A stretch of DNA of 64,000 nucleotides, taken from NCBI GenBank assembly GCA_946811185.2, contig OX328106.1:26720426-26784425 (forward strand), written 5' to 3'. This stretch comes from Hippopus hippopus. Its lineage: Eukaryota > Mollusca > Bivalvia > Cardiida > Cardiidae. Below the pieces are notes generated by a model, which made no database searches, was not told the origin of the DNA, and saw only the letters and a program-made list of their open reading frames with translations. A program made the position numbers and the translations under genes. Positions 43,617 to 54,831 of the stretch are shown here, piece by piece (position 1 is the first letter of the stretch; every line of letters starts with the position of its first letter).

Positions 43617-43872
43617 TGAGTCATGCTCTGGCAAAAGGGGGTTTGATGCATCTCCGTGATACATTATACCAAGCAAGTCATTACACAATACGGAAACCAT
43701 AAAATCCATTTAGTCTAACGATTGAATTGAATCTGGAGGAAGAGTGGTCTTTGGACATGCAGGAAATTGACCAATTGCGAAAAGTCTCGACCCATGTCAG
43801 CCTGCGCAGTCCTGATATAGGTCGATACTTTTTGCAGATGCATTAAGCCCCCTTTTCACAGAGCATGGCTCA
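43617..43872 (+). mobile_element. Foldback element, family B
   Basis: TGAGTCATGCTCTGGCAAAA; GCATCTCCGTGATACATTAT; GGTCTTTGGACATGCAGGAA; shortened hairpin CATGTCAGCCTGCGCAGTCC; GCATTAAGCCCCCTTTTCAC; AGAGCATGGCTCA. Confidence 0.9.
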
Positions 43873-44229
43873 TTTCTATTTGGCACTTACCGATACGGTG
43901 GTAAATAGCCGTCAAATTATTCGGACTACATTATAGTTGAAAGTCGCTTGGGAATATTGCTTTCTTTTAAAACTATCGTCATTTGCGAACTGGACACTCT
44001 TATATATGGAAATGAATGCTGGCGAGCGCTTCAAGGCCAAGTTTGAGAAGCTATGAGGATTTGAAATTTACTTTTTAGGTGAATGAACCTTTTAAGTCTT
44101 TCACTGCCGGTGGCGACTTAAGTATCCCTCTATGCACATTTTAGATCAAGGTCAGGCAGCACATAACGCACCAGTATTTCGCAAAGGCTTTTTGTTAGGT
44201 ACATGTAACTACGAAAACACGTCATTAGC

Positions 44230-44468
44230 ACGGCTAGTTTCGTAGAAAACGTTGAGGTATTGTCGTAACTCCATTGTGGTCTGCATTGACTGCGTCGTCG
44301 AAGTCGTCTTGTTTGTCGTCGTGCAAAAACTTTGACATTTCATAATATCTCTGTAGTTACTGAAGATATTTACCACAAACTTGTACCAGTTTTTAACTAT
44401 AAAAAGGGGAACCCATACAACAGGGGCAGGTAACTCAAAATATTTTTGACACAGTTATGCTCCTTTTT
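44230..44468 (+). mobile_element. HINE-like fragment, second copy of 23899-24140
   Basis: ACGGCTAGTTTCGTAGAAAA; GAGGTATTGTCGTAACTCCA; AGTTACTGAAGATATTTACC; CTCAAAATATTTTTGACACA. Confidence 0.5.
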
Positions 44469-44575
44469 CAAAGGGACTTCGAATTCTCACTTCTCTTGCT
44501 CAACAAGAAAATTTGCTTCACGGAAAAAAAAATCGAAAGAAAAGCCCACTGCAGCGTCAGTTCAGCAGAACAGAT

Positions 44576-44825
44576 TGCTTATTTGTATGGTGTTTAACGC
44601 CGTTATCAACATTATTTCAGTCGTTAAATGGCGGCCAGTGCACCCAGTATCAATGCTTTCCTTGAGTTTATTTCAACTAGCACTTCGCACAATATTTTTC
44701 CAAAGCCACTGGCTGCTTTCCCACATAGCCATCGTCGAAACAATGATCAGCAATGATATAGAAATGATTCCTGTCACAATGACTATCATCAATCACTGAA
44801 AAGAAATTGGCCGAGCAGAGAAGTC
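44576..44825 (-). repeat. tRNA-derived SINE, family E (head truncated)
   Basis: GTATGGTGTTTAACGCCGTT, CAGTCGTTAAATGGCGGCCA, CTGGCTGCTTTCCCACATAG, GAAATTGGCCGAGCAGAG. The tRNA head is missing. Overlapping frame is repeat. Confidence 0.8.
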
Positions 44826-44828
44826 GTT

Positions 44829-45058
44829 TGATCGATCGATTGATTGATTGAATGGTGTTTTATGTCGCTCTCAACATTATTTCAGTCATATCACGGCGAC
44901 AGTTCAAATATTCGTGTATTTCCTGGGTTTTACCAGTACTAGGCTAGGGCTCTGAAGTGTCTTGCCCAAGGGCTGTCCCACGGAAAACCCAGTGGATTCA
45001 GTGCAGCTCGAACCCAGGGCATTCGGCCATCAGCAGGATGGAGGTACGGAAGCAAAAC
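44829..45058 (-). repeat. SINE related to family E, different head
   Basis: A (GATT)n tail at 44829-44852 is followed by GAATGGTGTTTTATGTCGCT, CTCAACATTATTTCAGTCAT, then diverges. The minus strand has GCCCTGGGTTCGAGCTGCAC as a B-box. It lies tail-to-head against the preceding E copy. Confidence 0.65.
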
Positions 45059-45088
45059 GATGATATCGTATTGAGGGCAATTTCTTTT

Positions 45089-45322
45089 AACTCTTTACCA
45101 CGCTACAAAATTTTGGACTGGTCCAAATTCAAATCATTTTCAGACGCCAGATTAAATGTGGCTCAAATGATGGAATATGTGTCTGAAAGAGTAGAAAAAA
45201 CATTGTGGGAAAAGGAGAAAATGCTGGTTAGCAGCATTTTCTCCTTTTTCCACAATGTTTTTCTTTTAAAGTTTTATTCTCCAGATTCGTTTAAAACTCG
45301 GGTTTATGTGGCAAAGAATAAA
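45089..45322 (+). mobile_element. TTAA foldback element, family A
   Basis: TTAACTCTTTACCACGCTAC; TCAGACGCCAGATTAAATGT; GGCTCAAATGATGGAATATG; GGAGAAAATGCTGGTTAGCA; CATTTTCTCC; GTTTATGTGGCAAAGAATAA. The 135-codon frame across it is repeat. Confidence 0.85.
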
Positions 45323-45465
45323 TTACAAATTCGAAACGAAGACCTTGAAAAAAAAACTCATTAAATGAAGAAAAGCACAAGGATCATTAGGACCGTATGT
45401 CACTGAGGTTAACTGATTGTCTCCGGAAACAAATTTAGCGGCAGACGACTTTTGATAACCTCCTT

Positions 45466-45690
45466 TTTAACTCTGTACCAAACGACAAATTTTTTAGATT
45501 GGTACAAATTGAAAGTATTTGCAGACAACAAAATAAATGTGACTCAAAAGTTTAAATTTGTTTTGGGAAGGGTAGAATACATCGTTAAAAAAGGAGAAAA
45601 TGCCGGTAACCAGCATTTTCTCCTTTTCCCACAATGCTTTCAAGAGACTCCTTTCTGCAAAAAGTCGGGATTGTGTGGAAGCGGGTTAAG
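45466..45690 (+). mobile_element. TTAA foldback element, family A
   Basis: TTAACTCTGTACCAAACGAC; AATTGAAAGTATTTGCAGAC; GGAGAAAATGCCGGTAACCA; GCATTTTCTCCTTTTCCCAC; GGGATTGTGTGGAAGCGGG-TTAA. A further decayed centre (TTTCTCCTTTTGCAACAATG) lies at 45776-45797. Confidence 0.85.
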
Positions 45691-46663
45691 CTACAAATGA
45701 TCGTCGTGGTATCAGGTCTAGTATAGGAATACAATATGACATCTTGACAAAAGAAGAAAATCCTTATTCCAAGCAATTTCTCCTTTTGCAACAATGTTTT
45801 CCGCTGCAAGTCGTGAAATGTTATCGGCAGATATATACTACTGTTGTCTGCTGTGGAGTTACGGGGGTTCAAGCACCAGGGACTATCGCAGTCAATGTAG
45901 TTCATTAGGAACCGTTTTGATTTATTGCACTCACTATTTACGCTCAATGATTCCTTTGCAAAGGTTCGCCGTCAGAAAGAATCCACCCTCACAAAATGAA
46001 GGCTCGCGCTTAAAGCAGCATACGATTGTATTTCGTATCGCACGTTTCTTTTTTTTCTAAATCCTAACAAAAACTGACACGCTTACACGTGTATTTTCTG
46101 TAGGATGTAGACAAAGATCAGTATGTGCATACGTGCGGTCTAATCTTGGAACAATGGAGGAGGGTTCAGGCAAAAAGGACCATGTCCAAACAAAACTGCA
46201 TTAACTACTTTTGTCCCTCACAAAGTTTTCTTTGTTGTTTTATGCACCGCTCGCGACGTAAGAAACGCAATGATTAAGTCGATTGTGAAAGGGATACAAT
46301 CCTTTTTCTAAATGTCAGTGTGACATAATTGTCAAACACCAGTCTGACTTGCTAATTTAACCCCGAGTGGTTTCAGACCTTCAAAAGACGCCATTAACTG
46401 AATTTCACTTATTTCACTTTTATTCTCTTGTGGTAAGACTCTTTACACAGACTTTAAATTCAATTTTGTTGGTTTTCGGTCACAGATCGAATAGCTCAAT
46501 TTCTACTGAAACCCCCCCCCCTCCCGCTTTTTACAAAACAAGGAAGAAATAATTGATTTTTTTTGTAGTACTTTTTTGCCCTGCCATTGCTTTACTTAGT
46601 CTTTAATTGCTAAATTGCTCAGTTGAACCTTGGAATTAAGCATCAAAATAAATAGTCTGTAGC

Positions 46664-46868
46664 CCTTTACCCAAGAGTCCTGACTTTTAACTGCCTCAAA
46701 AAAGAAGATCTTTTAAAACATAGTAGACAAAAAATGATGGTAGGCAGCATTTTTTTCTTTTCCCACAATGTTTCCAACCTTTTCCACTATTTGAGCTTCA
46801 AGTAATTTGTCTTCAGCAAATGCTTTGTATCTGGACATGTGCAAAATTTTGTTGCATGGTGAAGAATT
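46664..46868 (-). mobile_element. Family A element, reverse orientation
   Basis: TAGCCCTTTACCCAAGAGTC; ATGATGGTAGGCAGCATTTT; TATCTGGACATGTGCAAAAT; GTTGCATGGTGAAGAATT. Confidence 0.65.
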
Positions 46869-47318
46869 TTTCCTTTCCGATCGGTTTTCCGTATAAACTT
46901 GGTTACTTGTTTGTTAAATAGGTCATAATTAAGCATTGAGCTGTTGTAAAGCGATACAAAATTGTGATTTCCTTTTTCATCGAAAATGGAGATTGAAAAT
47001 GATTGTAAGGAAGAAAACTTTATTGTAATGTTGGGAATTAGGTCCCGACGGCCAAAGATATCTCAAAATCATAGTATTCAGGTATAAACTTAATTAAATT
47101 CAATATATTTACATGGCTTCTCTCTCTACCCATCGTGCATCCTTCCGTCAAGGGACGTTACTCCTGACTCCTCTTGAAAGATCAAAGGGAGACCACCAAT
47201 ACACAAATAACGCAAACTTAGGCACCAGTAATCCCCCTTTAACCAAAGAGACGTATTAATTTGCTTAGGAGGTTGATTTTCAAGTTAATATTTAAATAAT
47301 ATTTCTCTTTTTTTTTTT

Positions 47319-48646
47319 AGCTCACCTGAGCACGAAGTGCTAAGGTGAGGTATTGTGATCGGTCATTGTCCGGCGTCCATCTGTCCATATGTCCACAATT
47401 CCTTTAAACATCTTCTCCTCCTAAACCGCTGGGCCAATCTTGGTGAAATTTGGCAGGGATGTTCCTTGGGTGAAGTTCTACCAAAGTTGTTCAAGAGATT
47501 GAATTCCACCTTTAACTCTGGTTGCTATGGCAACAGAAAGGAAAAAAATAGCAAAATCTTTGAAAATCTTCTTCTCTGGCATTAGAAGGCGTAGAGCTTT
47601 GATACTTGGTATGTAGCATCTCCTAGTGGACCTCTACCAAGTTTGTTCATATGATGCCCCTGGGGTTAAAACTGGCCCCGCCCCGGGGGTCACAAGTTCG
47701 AACATAGGAACAAAGAAAGAAAACTTTAAAATTCTTCTTCTCTGAAACTGGAAGGCATGGAGCTGTGATATTTGGCATCTAGCATCTCCTAGTGGACCTC
47801 TACCAATTTTGTTCATATGATGCCCCTGGGGTCAAAACTGGCCCCGCCCCAGGGGTCACAATTTCGAACATAGGAACAAAGAAGGAAAACTGTAAAATTC
47901 TTCTTCCCTAAAACTGGAAGGTGTGGAGCTTTGATATTTGGTATGTAGCAATTCCTAGTGGACCTCTACCAATTTTGTTCAATGATGCCACTGGGGTCAA
48001 AACTAGCCCTGCCCCGGGGGTCACAAGTTCGAACAAAGGAACAAAGAAGGAAAACTTTAAAATTCTTCTTTTCTAAAACTGGAAAGCATAGAGCTTTGTT
48101 ATTTGGTATGTAGTGAACCTGTTCTAAGTTTGTTAGCCCACCTGAGCACAACGTGTTCAGTCAGTTCAAAATTGGGTCACCTGGGGTCATAAACTAGGTC
48201 TCAAGGTTAAATTGAACTAATACTTTATGGGCACTCTAGAGGCCATATTTTTTGCTTAATTGACTTGAAAATTGGTCAGAATGTTTGTCTTGATGAAATA
48301 TTGGGTGAGTTTGGAATTGGGTCACCTGGGGTCATGAACTAGGTCACTTGGTCAAATTTAAGGAATACCTTGTGGGCACTCTAGAGGCCACATTTATTGC
48401 TGAATTAACTTGAAAACTGTTCAGAATGTTTGTCTTGATAAATGTTTTGACGAGTTCTAAATTGGGTCACATCGGGTGATAAATTAGGTCACTAGGTCAA
48501 CTTCAGGAAATTCCTTGTGGACGCTCCAGAGGCCACATTTTAAGCTCAATTGACCAGACAATTGGTCAGAAATTGAATTACGCACGTGGAGTGAATTTCG
48601 CCTATTGACTCAGGTGAGCGATCCAGGGCCATCGTGGCCCTCCTGT
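47319..48646 (+). mobile_element. HINE-like element, AGCTCACCTGAGC subtype, nested
   Basis: After a T-run: AGCTCACCTGAGCACGAAGT, GCTAAGGTGAG. Three ~165-bp units (GCATCTCCTAGTGGACCTCT, GATGCCCCTGGGG, GGGGTCACAAGTTCGAACA, GAACAAAGAAGGAAAACT). A second start AGCCCACCTGAGCACAACGT at 48134 opens another unit type (TTGGGTCACCTGGGGTCATA, GCACTCTAGAGGCCA). Right end CTCAGGTGAGC (48609-48619), terminal hairpin GGGCCATCGTGGCCC, then CTCCTG before TTTT. CTCAGGTGAGC is the complement of the start GCTCACCTGAG. Overlapping frames are repeat. Confidence 0.75.
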
Positions 48647-48707
48647 TTTCAAATTATTAATTCTACACAGTGGCTTCCTTGACAAATGCCACATCAGCGC
48701 TCTCAAC

Positions 48708-48709
48708 GC

Positions 48710-48740
<31 letters not shown>

Positions 48741-48756
48741 TGTGTATGTGTGTGAA
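48708..48756. repeat. Poly-T and (GT)n microsatellite
   Basis: A T-run of about 20 followed by GTGTGTGTGTGTGTGTATGT. Confidence 0.9.
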
Positions 48757-48789
48757 TCAAAAATCTTTGGAAAGACAGGTGGAAAGCCA

Positions 48790-49857
48790 TTTTTTTAAGA
48801 TACATTAACTTTTATTTCAAACATCTTCTTCTCTGAAACAACCCATCCCATTTTGATGAAACTTCCCAGAAATGATCCTGTCAAAGTCCTCTTCACAATA
48901 TCTTCCGTAAAAACTCTGGATGCCATTGCAACAAAACTGAAAAATATTGGAAATCTTTAAAAATCTTCTCATCTAAGACCATAAGGCCTAGGATTATCAA
49001 ATTTGGTACTTGGCTTTATCTAATAGACCTCTACTACAATTCTAGGCCTGGGCTCCAACTGACCCAACCCAGGGGTCACAAGTTTTAAATGGGCTTATGG
49101 TGTGAAAAGTTTAAAAATGTTCTAGTTCCTAACCATAAAGCATAGGGCTACCAGATTTGGCATGTTGCTTTATCAAGTGTACCCCTACTAAGACTATTCA
49201 AATTATAGCCCTTGGTTCAAAATAAGTCCCGTCCCTGGGGGGGTAACATGTTTTACAAAGGCTGATAGAGTGAAAACTTTAAAGATCTTCTTGTAGCACA
49301 TGAAGTCAATGTGACAAGCTCATAATACTGATCAAGGGAAATAACTCCTGTTTACTCATAATAGGTATACATCGTTTGTTACCATTTACCCCCTAATTAT
49401 CAGACCGCATTATTACATGATTGGTGTTGTGTATTAAAAGTTTCTTTGATAAAAAAAATGTTCAGTTTTTAGTGAGAGCGATTTATTTTAATGTTATTTT
49501 TTTTGCTCAGATTAGTTGAATATTTACTACCTTTCAGTTTTTGTTCCAGAACTTTACCATGCATGCCATTGAAAAAAAGTCTTCTGCTACTAAATGATCT
49601 TGTCATAGCACTTTTTTGTTAGATTTCGTTGATATTTGGTATGAACGATACTTTATTTGACCTGCTTGCATTTACTGACATTATCTTTGCATTTGAAAAA
49701 AAAAACACGACTATTTTGGTGGAGGGGGTAGGCTACTGAAAGTATAATGCCATAAACACTTCTTATGATTTATGTCTCCGTCAATGCCAGTTATGTGTAA
49801 AATACGTTCATTTAATAGGCAGCGGAGCGGTACAAGGCCATCAAGGTCCTTTTGCTT
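48790..49857 (+). mobile_element. HINE-like element, AGCTCC subtype, 5' truncated
   Basis: Interior matches 32245-33390 (AAACATCTTCTTCTCTGAAA, CATTTTGATGAAACTTC, TATCAAATTTGGTACTTGGC, ATCAAGGGAAATAACTC, TACATGATTGGTG). Right end GGCAGCGGAGCGGTACAAGG, CCATCAAGGTCCTTTTGCTT, a decayed version of the terminal hairpin. Confidence 0.65.
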
Positions 49858-49859
49858 GT

Positions 49860-50920
49860 GTTAAATTTGCGTACATCGTCAACAACCCAACCGTGTTTAA
49901 ATATTAAAACCAGAAAACAACAGGTAAAGAATTGATGATGTTAAAGAAACTTTTTCAACCTTGAAGCCGATCCTGCGCTTAAACTGGAGTGTGGCTTTCT
50001 GAAACTGGAGCGTGTCTTTCTTTGTGAGCACCTGTATTTGTCATGTGATCAAATAAGCGTCATCAGTATTTGTTACGTGCTCTCTCGGTTGAACAGTTTG
50101 TTGTATAACTGAACCGTAAGAACTTGTCGTTATATTAACGGCGATAGAGTGTCAACTCGTAATTAAAGCAATTGGCCTTTATACTAAGGTAAAAAGTAAG
50201 AAGACTTAAACAAATCCTATACACAATATATAAGTTCTAGAATACTGTATTGGTTTATGAATAAACTACTGGCTTTGAGGCGAGAATATACAGTCTTTTA
50301 CAGGACTTGTTTACATGAAAATAGAGACCGATGTGTACTGTTTGGCCAGCTGTAGTTCGACATTTAGCCATGCAGTATTTTTCCGAATCTGTACAGTTGT
50401 GCATACATGTAGCGTTTTAGAACTGCTCTATCGTCTGTGGAATATGTGATGTGTTTGTCATGATTTTCTTTACACATGTCTGAAAAATCATATAAGTATT
50501 CTTTATAAAGATTTTACCGTTACTAACGGGACAGGAAAAAGGTAAAGGGAATTTTGGCAAGAACAACGAATTCTTCTTTCTTCCAATCCTAATTCCGTCA
50601 CAGACTCGTCTCATAAAACTCATCATCAAAACGAAAGAAATAGTTTTGTCGATTTCGAAAATTTACTTTTATTTTGGCTTTTTTTAAAGTAGTTAATACC
50701 CCCTTTAAATAATGGGATGATCGTTTTGCAAGCGGTTACTCTGTTTCTCTGTTTTAATTATGAGGTCATCTTACGTGTATTTAAATTCTATCCCACATAA
50801 TCAACCCTTATTTATAAATAATGTGGTATCTCCGTTATCATTTGCGAAATTCTAACACGAAATCAAAAGAATACAATATGAGGCTACGCATCCCATTAAG
50901 AAAATATCCAAGTTTTATAT
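49860..50920. other. Intron stretch, nothing recognised
   Basis: No repeat boundary or coding signal seen; a (TTTA)n run begins at about 50921. Confidence 0.5.
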
Positions 50921-51285
50921 ATTTTATTTTATTTATTTATTTATTTATCTATTTATTATTATTATTATCATTGGTTGGTTGGTTTGTTTTAACTTCTATT
51001 TCTCGTGTATTCATGGTTAGCCAGTCGTTTACATACAAAATTCAGCGATAATTATTTTTTTGAATTTTCGTCTGATTATCAAAATCTGAATAGCCCGTTT
51101 CAAATCACTTTTCTAAAGACAGTAGTCAACTTTATCAAACTATCAGACTTCGTACGTCTTAGCGAGAGGTTACATTGTTTTACGTGCCAGAAATAGCCCG
51201 CCCTGAATGCAAATCGTTGTTGCCTTTCAAGTTGTACACAATCTTTAATGAGTTTTCGCGACGGAATCAAACAGTATTGATCTAC

Positions 51286-51418
51286 AACCCTGTCAGCGCC
51301 GTAGACGAGTTCAGTGGCTTTTGCGGAGGACATAAACGGCATATAGATAGATCAGACTGCACAGAAAGTGCAGCTTGATCGGGTATCTATACCGTCCGCT
51401 TGTTCAGTCAACTCTATA
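51286..51418 (+). mobile_element. Family D variant, partial
   Basis: ACCCTGTCAGCGCCGTAGAC; GATCAGACTGCACAGAAAGT; GCAGCTTGATCGGGTATCTA; TACCGTCCGCTTGTTCAGTC. Confidence 0.65.
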
Positions 51419-51431
51419 CGGTACAAATACA

Positions 51432-51513
51432 TGAGCCATGCACTGTGAAAAGGGGGCTTAATGCATCTGCAAAAAGTATCGACTCATGTTAGCCTGTGCA
51501 GTCCGCAGTCCTG
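51432..51513 (+). mobile_element. Family B fragment (left third)
   Basis: TGAGCCATGCACTGTGAAAA; GGGGGCTTAATGCATCTGCA; AAAAGTATCGACTCATGTTA; GCCTGTGCAGTCCGC; then unrelated sequence. Confidence 0.75.
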
Positions 51514-51657
51514 AGTTACTGTGTTCACGAGCAGTCGATTCATTGCGGACGAAAACTTAGAATTGTTCCGAGCATCCTTCTTCTTTTTCTCAAATTTATA
51601 TGATAGCATTCTGATACAGGGAGTTAGTAACGTTATTTTTATAGATCGAATCAGCCT

Positions 51658-52027
51658 TTAAGGTAGTAGACCCCTAATGGAAAACTGCTATTTCCACTAT
51701 AATATTATCCTACAAAATTTGCTATGATTAAAAATGACTATTATTGTACTACTTTAACCGAGGCACCTTTTCCTTTTTTTCCTTCTTAGAATTATCATTT
51801 ATAAATCTAAAACCACTATATTCTCATTACTAAAGGAAATAATAATTACCTCCCTTTTCAGGAAACTAACAAAAGTATCAACAAATAACTTCAAGACAGA
51901 CATCAAAGGAATGTCTGGTCGGTTAAAAATGTGCAAAAGTATTATATCAGTATAAATCATTATTTATCATCTATCGAGAAATTTTATTCCATGTTGCACT
52001 AGAAGCGTTAGGGGTGTTCTACCTTAA
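51658..52027. mobile_element. TTAA-flanked element with GGTAGTAGACCCCTAA ends
   Basis: TTAA 51658-51661 and 52024-52027. Left end GGTAGTAGACCCCTAATGG; the right end complement is GGTAGAACACCCCTAACG. About 362 bp between TTAA sites, AT-rich interior without ORF. It is a further TTAA family, seen once here. Confidence 0.8.
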
Positions 52028-52029
52028 TT

Positions 52030-52210
52030 GGGACGAATTATTGTTTCGTTTTCTCGTAATAGATCTCTTTGCAACATATTGTTATTTGGTTTTCTCGAAA
52101 TACGATTTTACCATAACGATTTATTATTTCGTTTTATCAAAATAGGATTTCATTATAGCGAATCATTATTTCCTTTCATGGATTCAGTATTTCGTTATGA
52201 CGAAATGTAA
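52030..52210. repeat. Short tandem repeat of self-complementary units
   Basis: Degenerate units of ~32-45 bp around TTATTTCGTTTTCTCGAAAT / ATTTCGTTATGACGAAAT, each roughly palindromic. Confidence 0.65.
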
Positions 52211-52214
52211 AGAT

Positions 52215-52500
52215 GCCATTCTGCAAACCTCGGTTCATCCCCTGAGCAAATCTCTCGGCTGTATATTCCGATGGGTGATATGCACCTGCACGGTACATTT
52301 CTTCGCCGAAAATACAACGCTTTACCGTTCTTAAAATGTTAAGGCTCTGTTTAAGAAAAAGAAAACACGAATCATAATTTTCTATCGAAATCTTTCTAAC
52401 TATATTTCCGTTGAAAAACAGTCTGTATATTCAATCTTTAACGTGGCCTACCAATTCCGTTAGCAGATTTCACTGACAGATTGGTAGATGTGAATAGCTT
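52215..52500 (+). repeat. Dispersed repeat, family M
   Basis: CTTCGCCGAAAATACAACGC, TTTACCGTTCTTAAAATGTT, TATCGAAATCTTTCTAACTA, ATTTCCGTTGAAAAACAGT. Compare 6480-6925. Confidence 0.45.
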
Positions 52501-52717
52501 CACCATGGTTGTTGATGTGTTGCCAATCGATTTACCTAGTCGCCGCCATGTTTGAGATCATGTGACTGACAGTACTCCAAAATAAATCCTTGATACGGAC
52601 GATGTCAGATGTAGGTACGAAATCGGCCGAGCTGTGACGAATGGTAAAGATGAGTTGCACACGAAACCTACTAGTCTCCATGTATATTTTATAGTTCTTT
52701 ATTTCTTTCCACTTCAG

Positions 52718-52826
52718 GTGAGAAAGTCGGCCACAATATTTCCATCTGAAAATGCCACATCATTACGTTTACGAAGGCAACAAGAAAAGGAGAGAAAATT
52801 GGTAAAACTCAGCATTACAATGATTG
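52718..52826 (+). CDS. Opsin, coding exon 2 (third cytoplasmic loop to early TM6)
   Basis: Acceptor CCACTTCAG|GTG, donor ATTG|GTAAGT (52827). 109 bp, entering in phase 0 and leaving in phase 1. It encodes residues 218-253 plus one base: VRKSATIFPSENATSL, then RLRRQQEKERKLVKLSITMI. The highly charged RRQQEKERKLVK stretch is the G-protein-contacting end of the third loop, and KLSITMI starts TM6. Frame and content join exons 1 and 3 without a stop. A family A element starts 54 bp past the donor. Confidence 0.92.
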
Positions 52827-52879
52827 GTAAGTTTGGGTTTTAATTCTCCATGAATCCTTTTCCTTTTTTTGTGTGGTTT

Positions 52880-53088
52880 TTAACCCTTTACCACACAATG
52901 CTTACTTTTAATGACCCTGAGAAAGAGAGCTTTGGAAAACATTGTAGAAAAATGAGAAAATGCTGGTAACCAGCATTTTCTCCTTTTCCCACAATACAAT
53001 TTTGTCATTTGAGTAACATTTGATTTGTTGTCTACATAGGCATTTCTATCCGAGAAGTCTTAAATTTTGTTGTGTGGTAAAGAGTTTA
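52880..53088 (-). mobile_element. TTAA foldback element, family A, at the start of intron 2
   Basis: TTAACCCTTTACCACACAAT; AAACATTGTAGAAAAATGAG; AAAATGCTGGTAACCAGCAT; TCCGAGAAGTCTTAAATTTT; GTTGTGTGGTAAAGAG-TTTA. A SINE begins at the right border. Confidence 0.85.
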
Positions 53089-53246
53089 CGCCGTTTCGAC
53101 ATCATTTCAGTTATATTGCGTCAAGGCAATGCAATGACAATCATCAATTCTCGGAAAGAAATTTGCCGATCTAGAGAATTGTATCAGCAACCCCAAAGTA
53201 CATGTGTATTTTTCGTATGAACCCGACTAAGCTATAGGGCTCGGCG
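53088..53246 (-). repeat. tRNA-derived SINE, family E (internally deleted)
   Basis: TTACGCCGTTTCGACATCAT, TTCAGTTATATTGCGTCAAG, ACAATCATCAATTCTCGGAA. The minus-strand head has CCTATAGCTTAGTCGGGTTC (A-box). Confidence 0.65.
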
Positions 53247-53284
53247 ACCACTTCCAATGTCCATAGCTACTCAAAGTAGCTCTT

Positions 53285-53405
53285 GTAAACGGCCAGTCTG
53301 TACAGATGATGGATATAAACCGTCCGCTACCTGAAGCAAAACGTATTTTCACTGCAGTAAACTGTAAAAAAAGTCGGATTTGTTTCGCTGGCAGTGAAAA
53401 GATTA
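53285..53405 (-). mobile_element. Family D variant, partial, reverse orientation
   Basis: GGCCAGTCTGTACAGATGAT; GGATATAAACCGTCCGCTAC; TTCGCTGGCAGTGAAAAGAT-TA. The left hairpin arm is missing. Confidence 0.5.
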
Positions 53406-54831
53406 GAGCGGGATCACGCGGGGTCAAAAAATATGTCACTGGCAAAAAAAAGTCACTCTAGAGGCCACATTTTCAGTTCAAAATTACTGAAGGTTGGTCA
53501 GAATGTGTTTCTTGGCGATATCTCAGAAGAGTTTGGAAATGGTCACATTGGATCAAAAAATAGGTCACTGACACAAATTTTTGATAAACCTTGTACGAAT
53601 TGTCTTGTGTGTACTCGTATGGATACATTTTCAATCCAGTACTCATGAAAGATGATAATATCTCGGATCAATTTGAAAATGTGTCACGCTGAGTCAATTA
53701 ATTCTTTCACTAAAAAAAAATCTCAGAAAAAACTTGTGTTCAGTCTTGAGGCCACATGTTCAGGCCCATACTCATAAAAGTATTTCTCGATAATACCTCG
53801 GACGAGTTCGCAAAAGTAAGGTCAATACTGGTAGTATGTCGCATTTACAAATCTCAGAAAAATTCTCAAGCTCACTCTACAGGCCATATTTTCAGTCCAA
53901 AACTCATGAAAGTTGGTCAGAAGGTTTGTGCTCAGGATATATCTGACAGTCTTGAAAATGTTTTATGTCGGGTCAAAAAAATTGATCATTAGAACAATGT
54001 TCTTTTCTAGAAACTGAAAATGAGGGGGAATTTCCCACCTCCATCTGAAAAAAAAGGTGAATTTTCAAAAAATAGGCGGGACAATTTTCAAACAGACAGA
54101 AAACATATAGCTCATATAACAGACATTTATTCCTGTCCAAAACTATACAGCAATCTCTTGCTGACATGTTTACATGTCAAAAGACAGTTTCTAGAATATC
54201 CTTCTCTAGAAATAAAATTCATTTTAGAAAACAGACGTTTATAAAATTCATTCTGTTAAATTGCATAGTAAGACAGTTATAAGATTTATTTTGTTAAATT
54301 TCATTGCAATATCAGTAGTGTAAGACTGGGTAAAGTGGGCCGTTTTGGACCGGATCGTGAATTTATGCGGGATCTGAAAAAAAAAATAGCACGAATCCCG
54401 CATTGGTGCATCCTAGAATAGACACTGCTTGTACAAATCTCAGAAAAAAAACCTTGTGCACACGCTAGAAGCCGCTATTTTACATCGAATCTCATTATTT
54501 TAGGGTAAAATATTGTTCTTGATTATATCTCGCACAACTTCGAAAATTGGTCACAAAGGGTCAAAAAGTAGCTCACTGGGACAAATCTTAGAAAAAACCT
54601 TTTGTGAACTCTAGCAGCATTTATTTCGGTCAAATTCTCATGAAGGTTGGGGGCTTGCTTTCCTTTCAACTGATGTAAAACACACAAATGTTATATCGAG
54701 AAAAAACTTAATTCCCATCATGCACACATGATATATTTGGTATGTGTTTTATATCGCCACCATCAGGATCTCTTTATTTTCATAAATCCTAGATCACTTT
54801 ATTCAGGTGAGCGTTTTGAGGCCATTGACCC
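53405..54831 (+). mobile_element. HINE-like element body running into the assembly gap
   Basis: Seven or more diverged ~150-170-bp units (CACTCTAGAGGCCACATTTT, CAGTTCAAAATTACTGAAGG, TTGGTCAGAATGTGTTTCTT, GGTCAAAAAATAGGTCACTG). The right end TTCAGGTGAGCGTTTTGAGG, CCATTGACCC matches the CAGGTGAGC...GGGCCAT...GGCCC ending of the AGCTCACC subtype and is cut by the N gap. No clean 5' start seen. Confidence 0.6.

Larger units (their letters stand above)
38339..52717 (+). other. Opsin intron 1 (14.4 kb)
   Basis: Donor GTAAGT at 38339, acceptor TTTCCACTTCAG ending 52717. Filled with repeats listed separately. I found no other opsin-like exon in it; 39040-40020, 49860-50920 and 50990-51280 contain nothing I can identify. 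Confidence 0.85.

Noticed and set aside
45794..46060. 88-codon + frame and antisense 120-codon frame
   Set aside because: Span a decayed family A centre; no recognisable protein.
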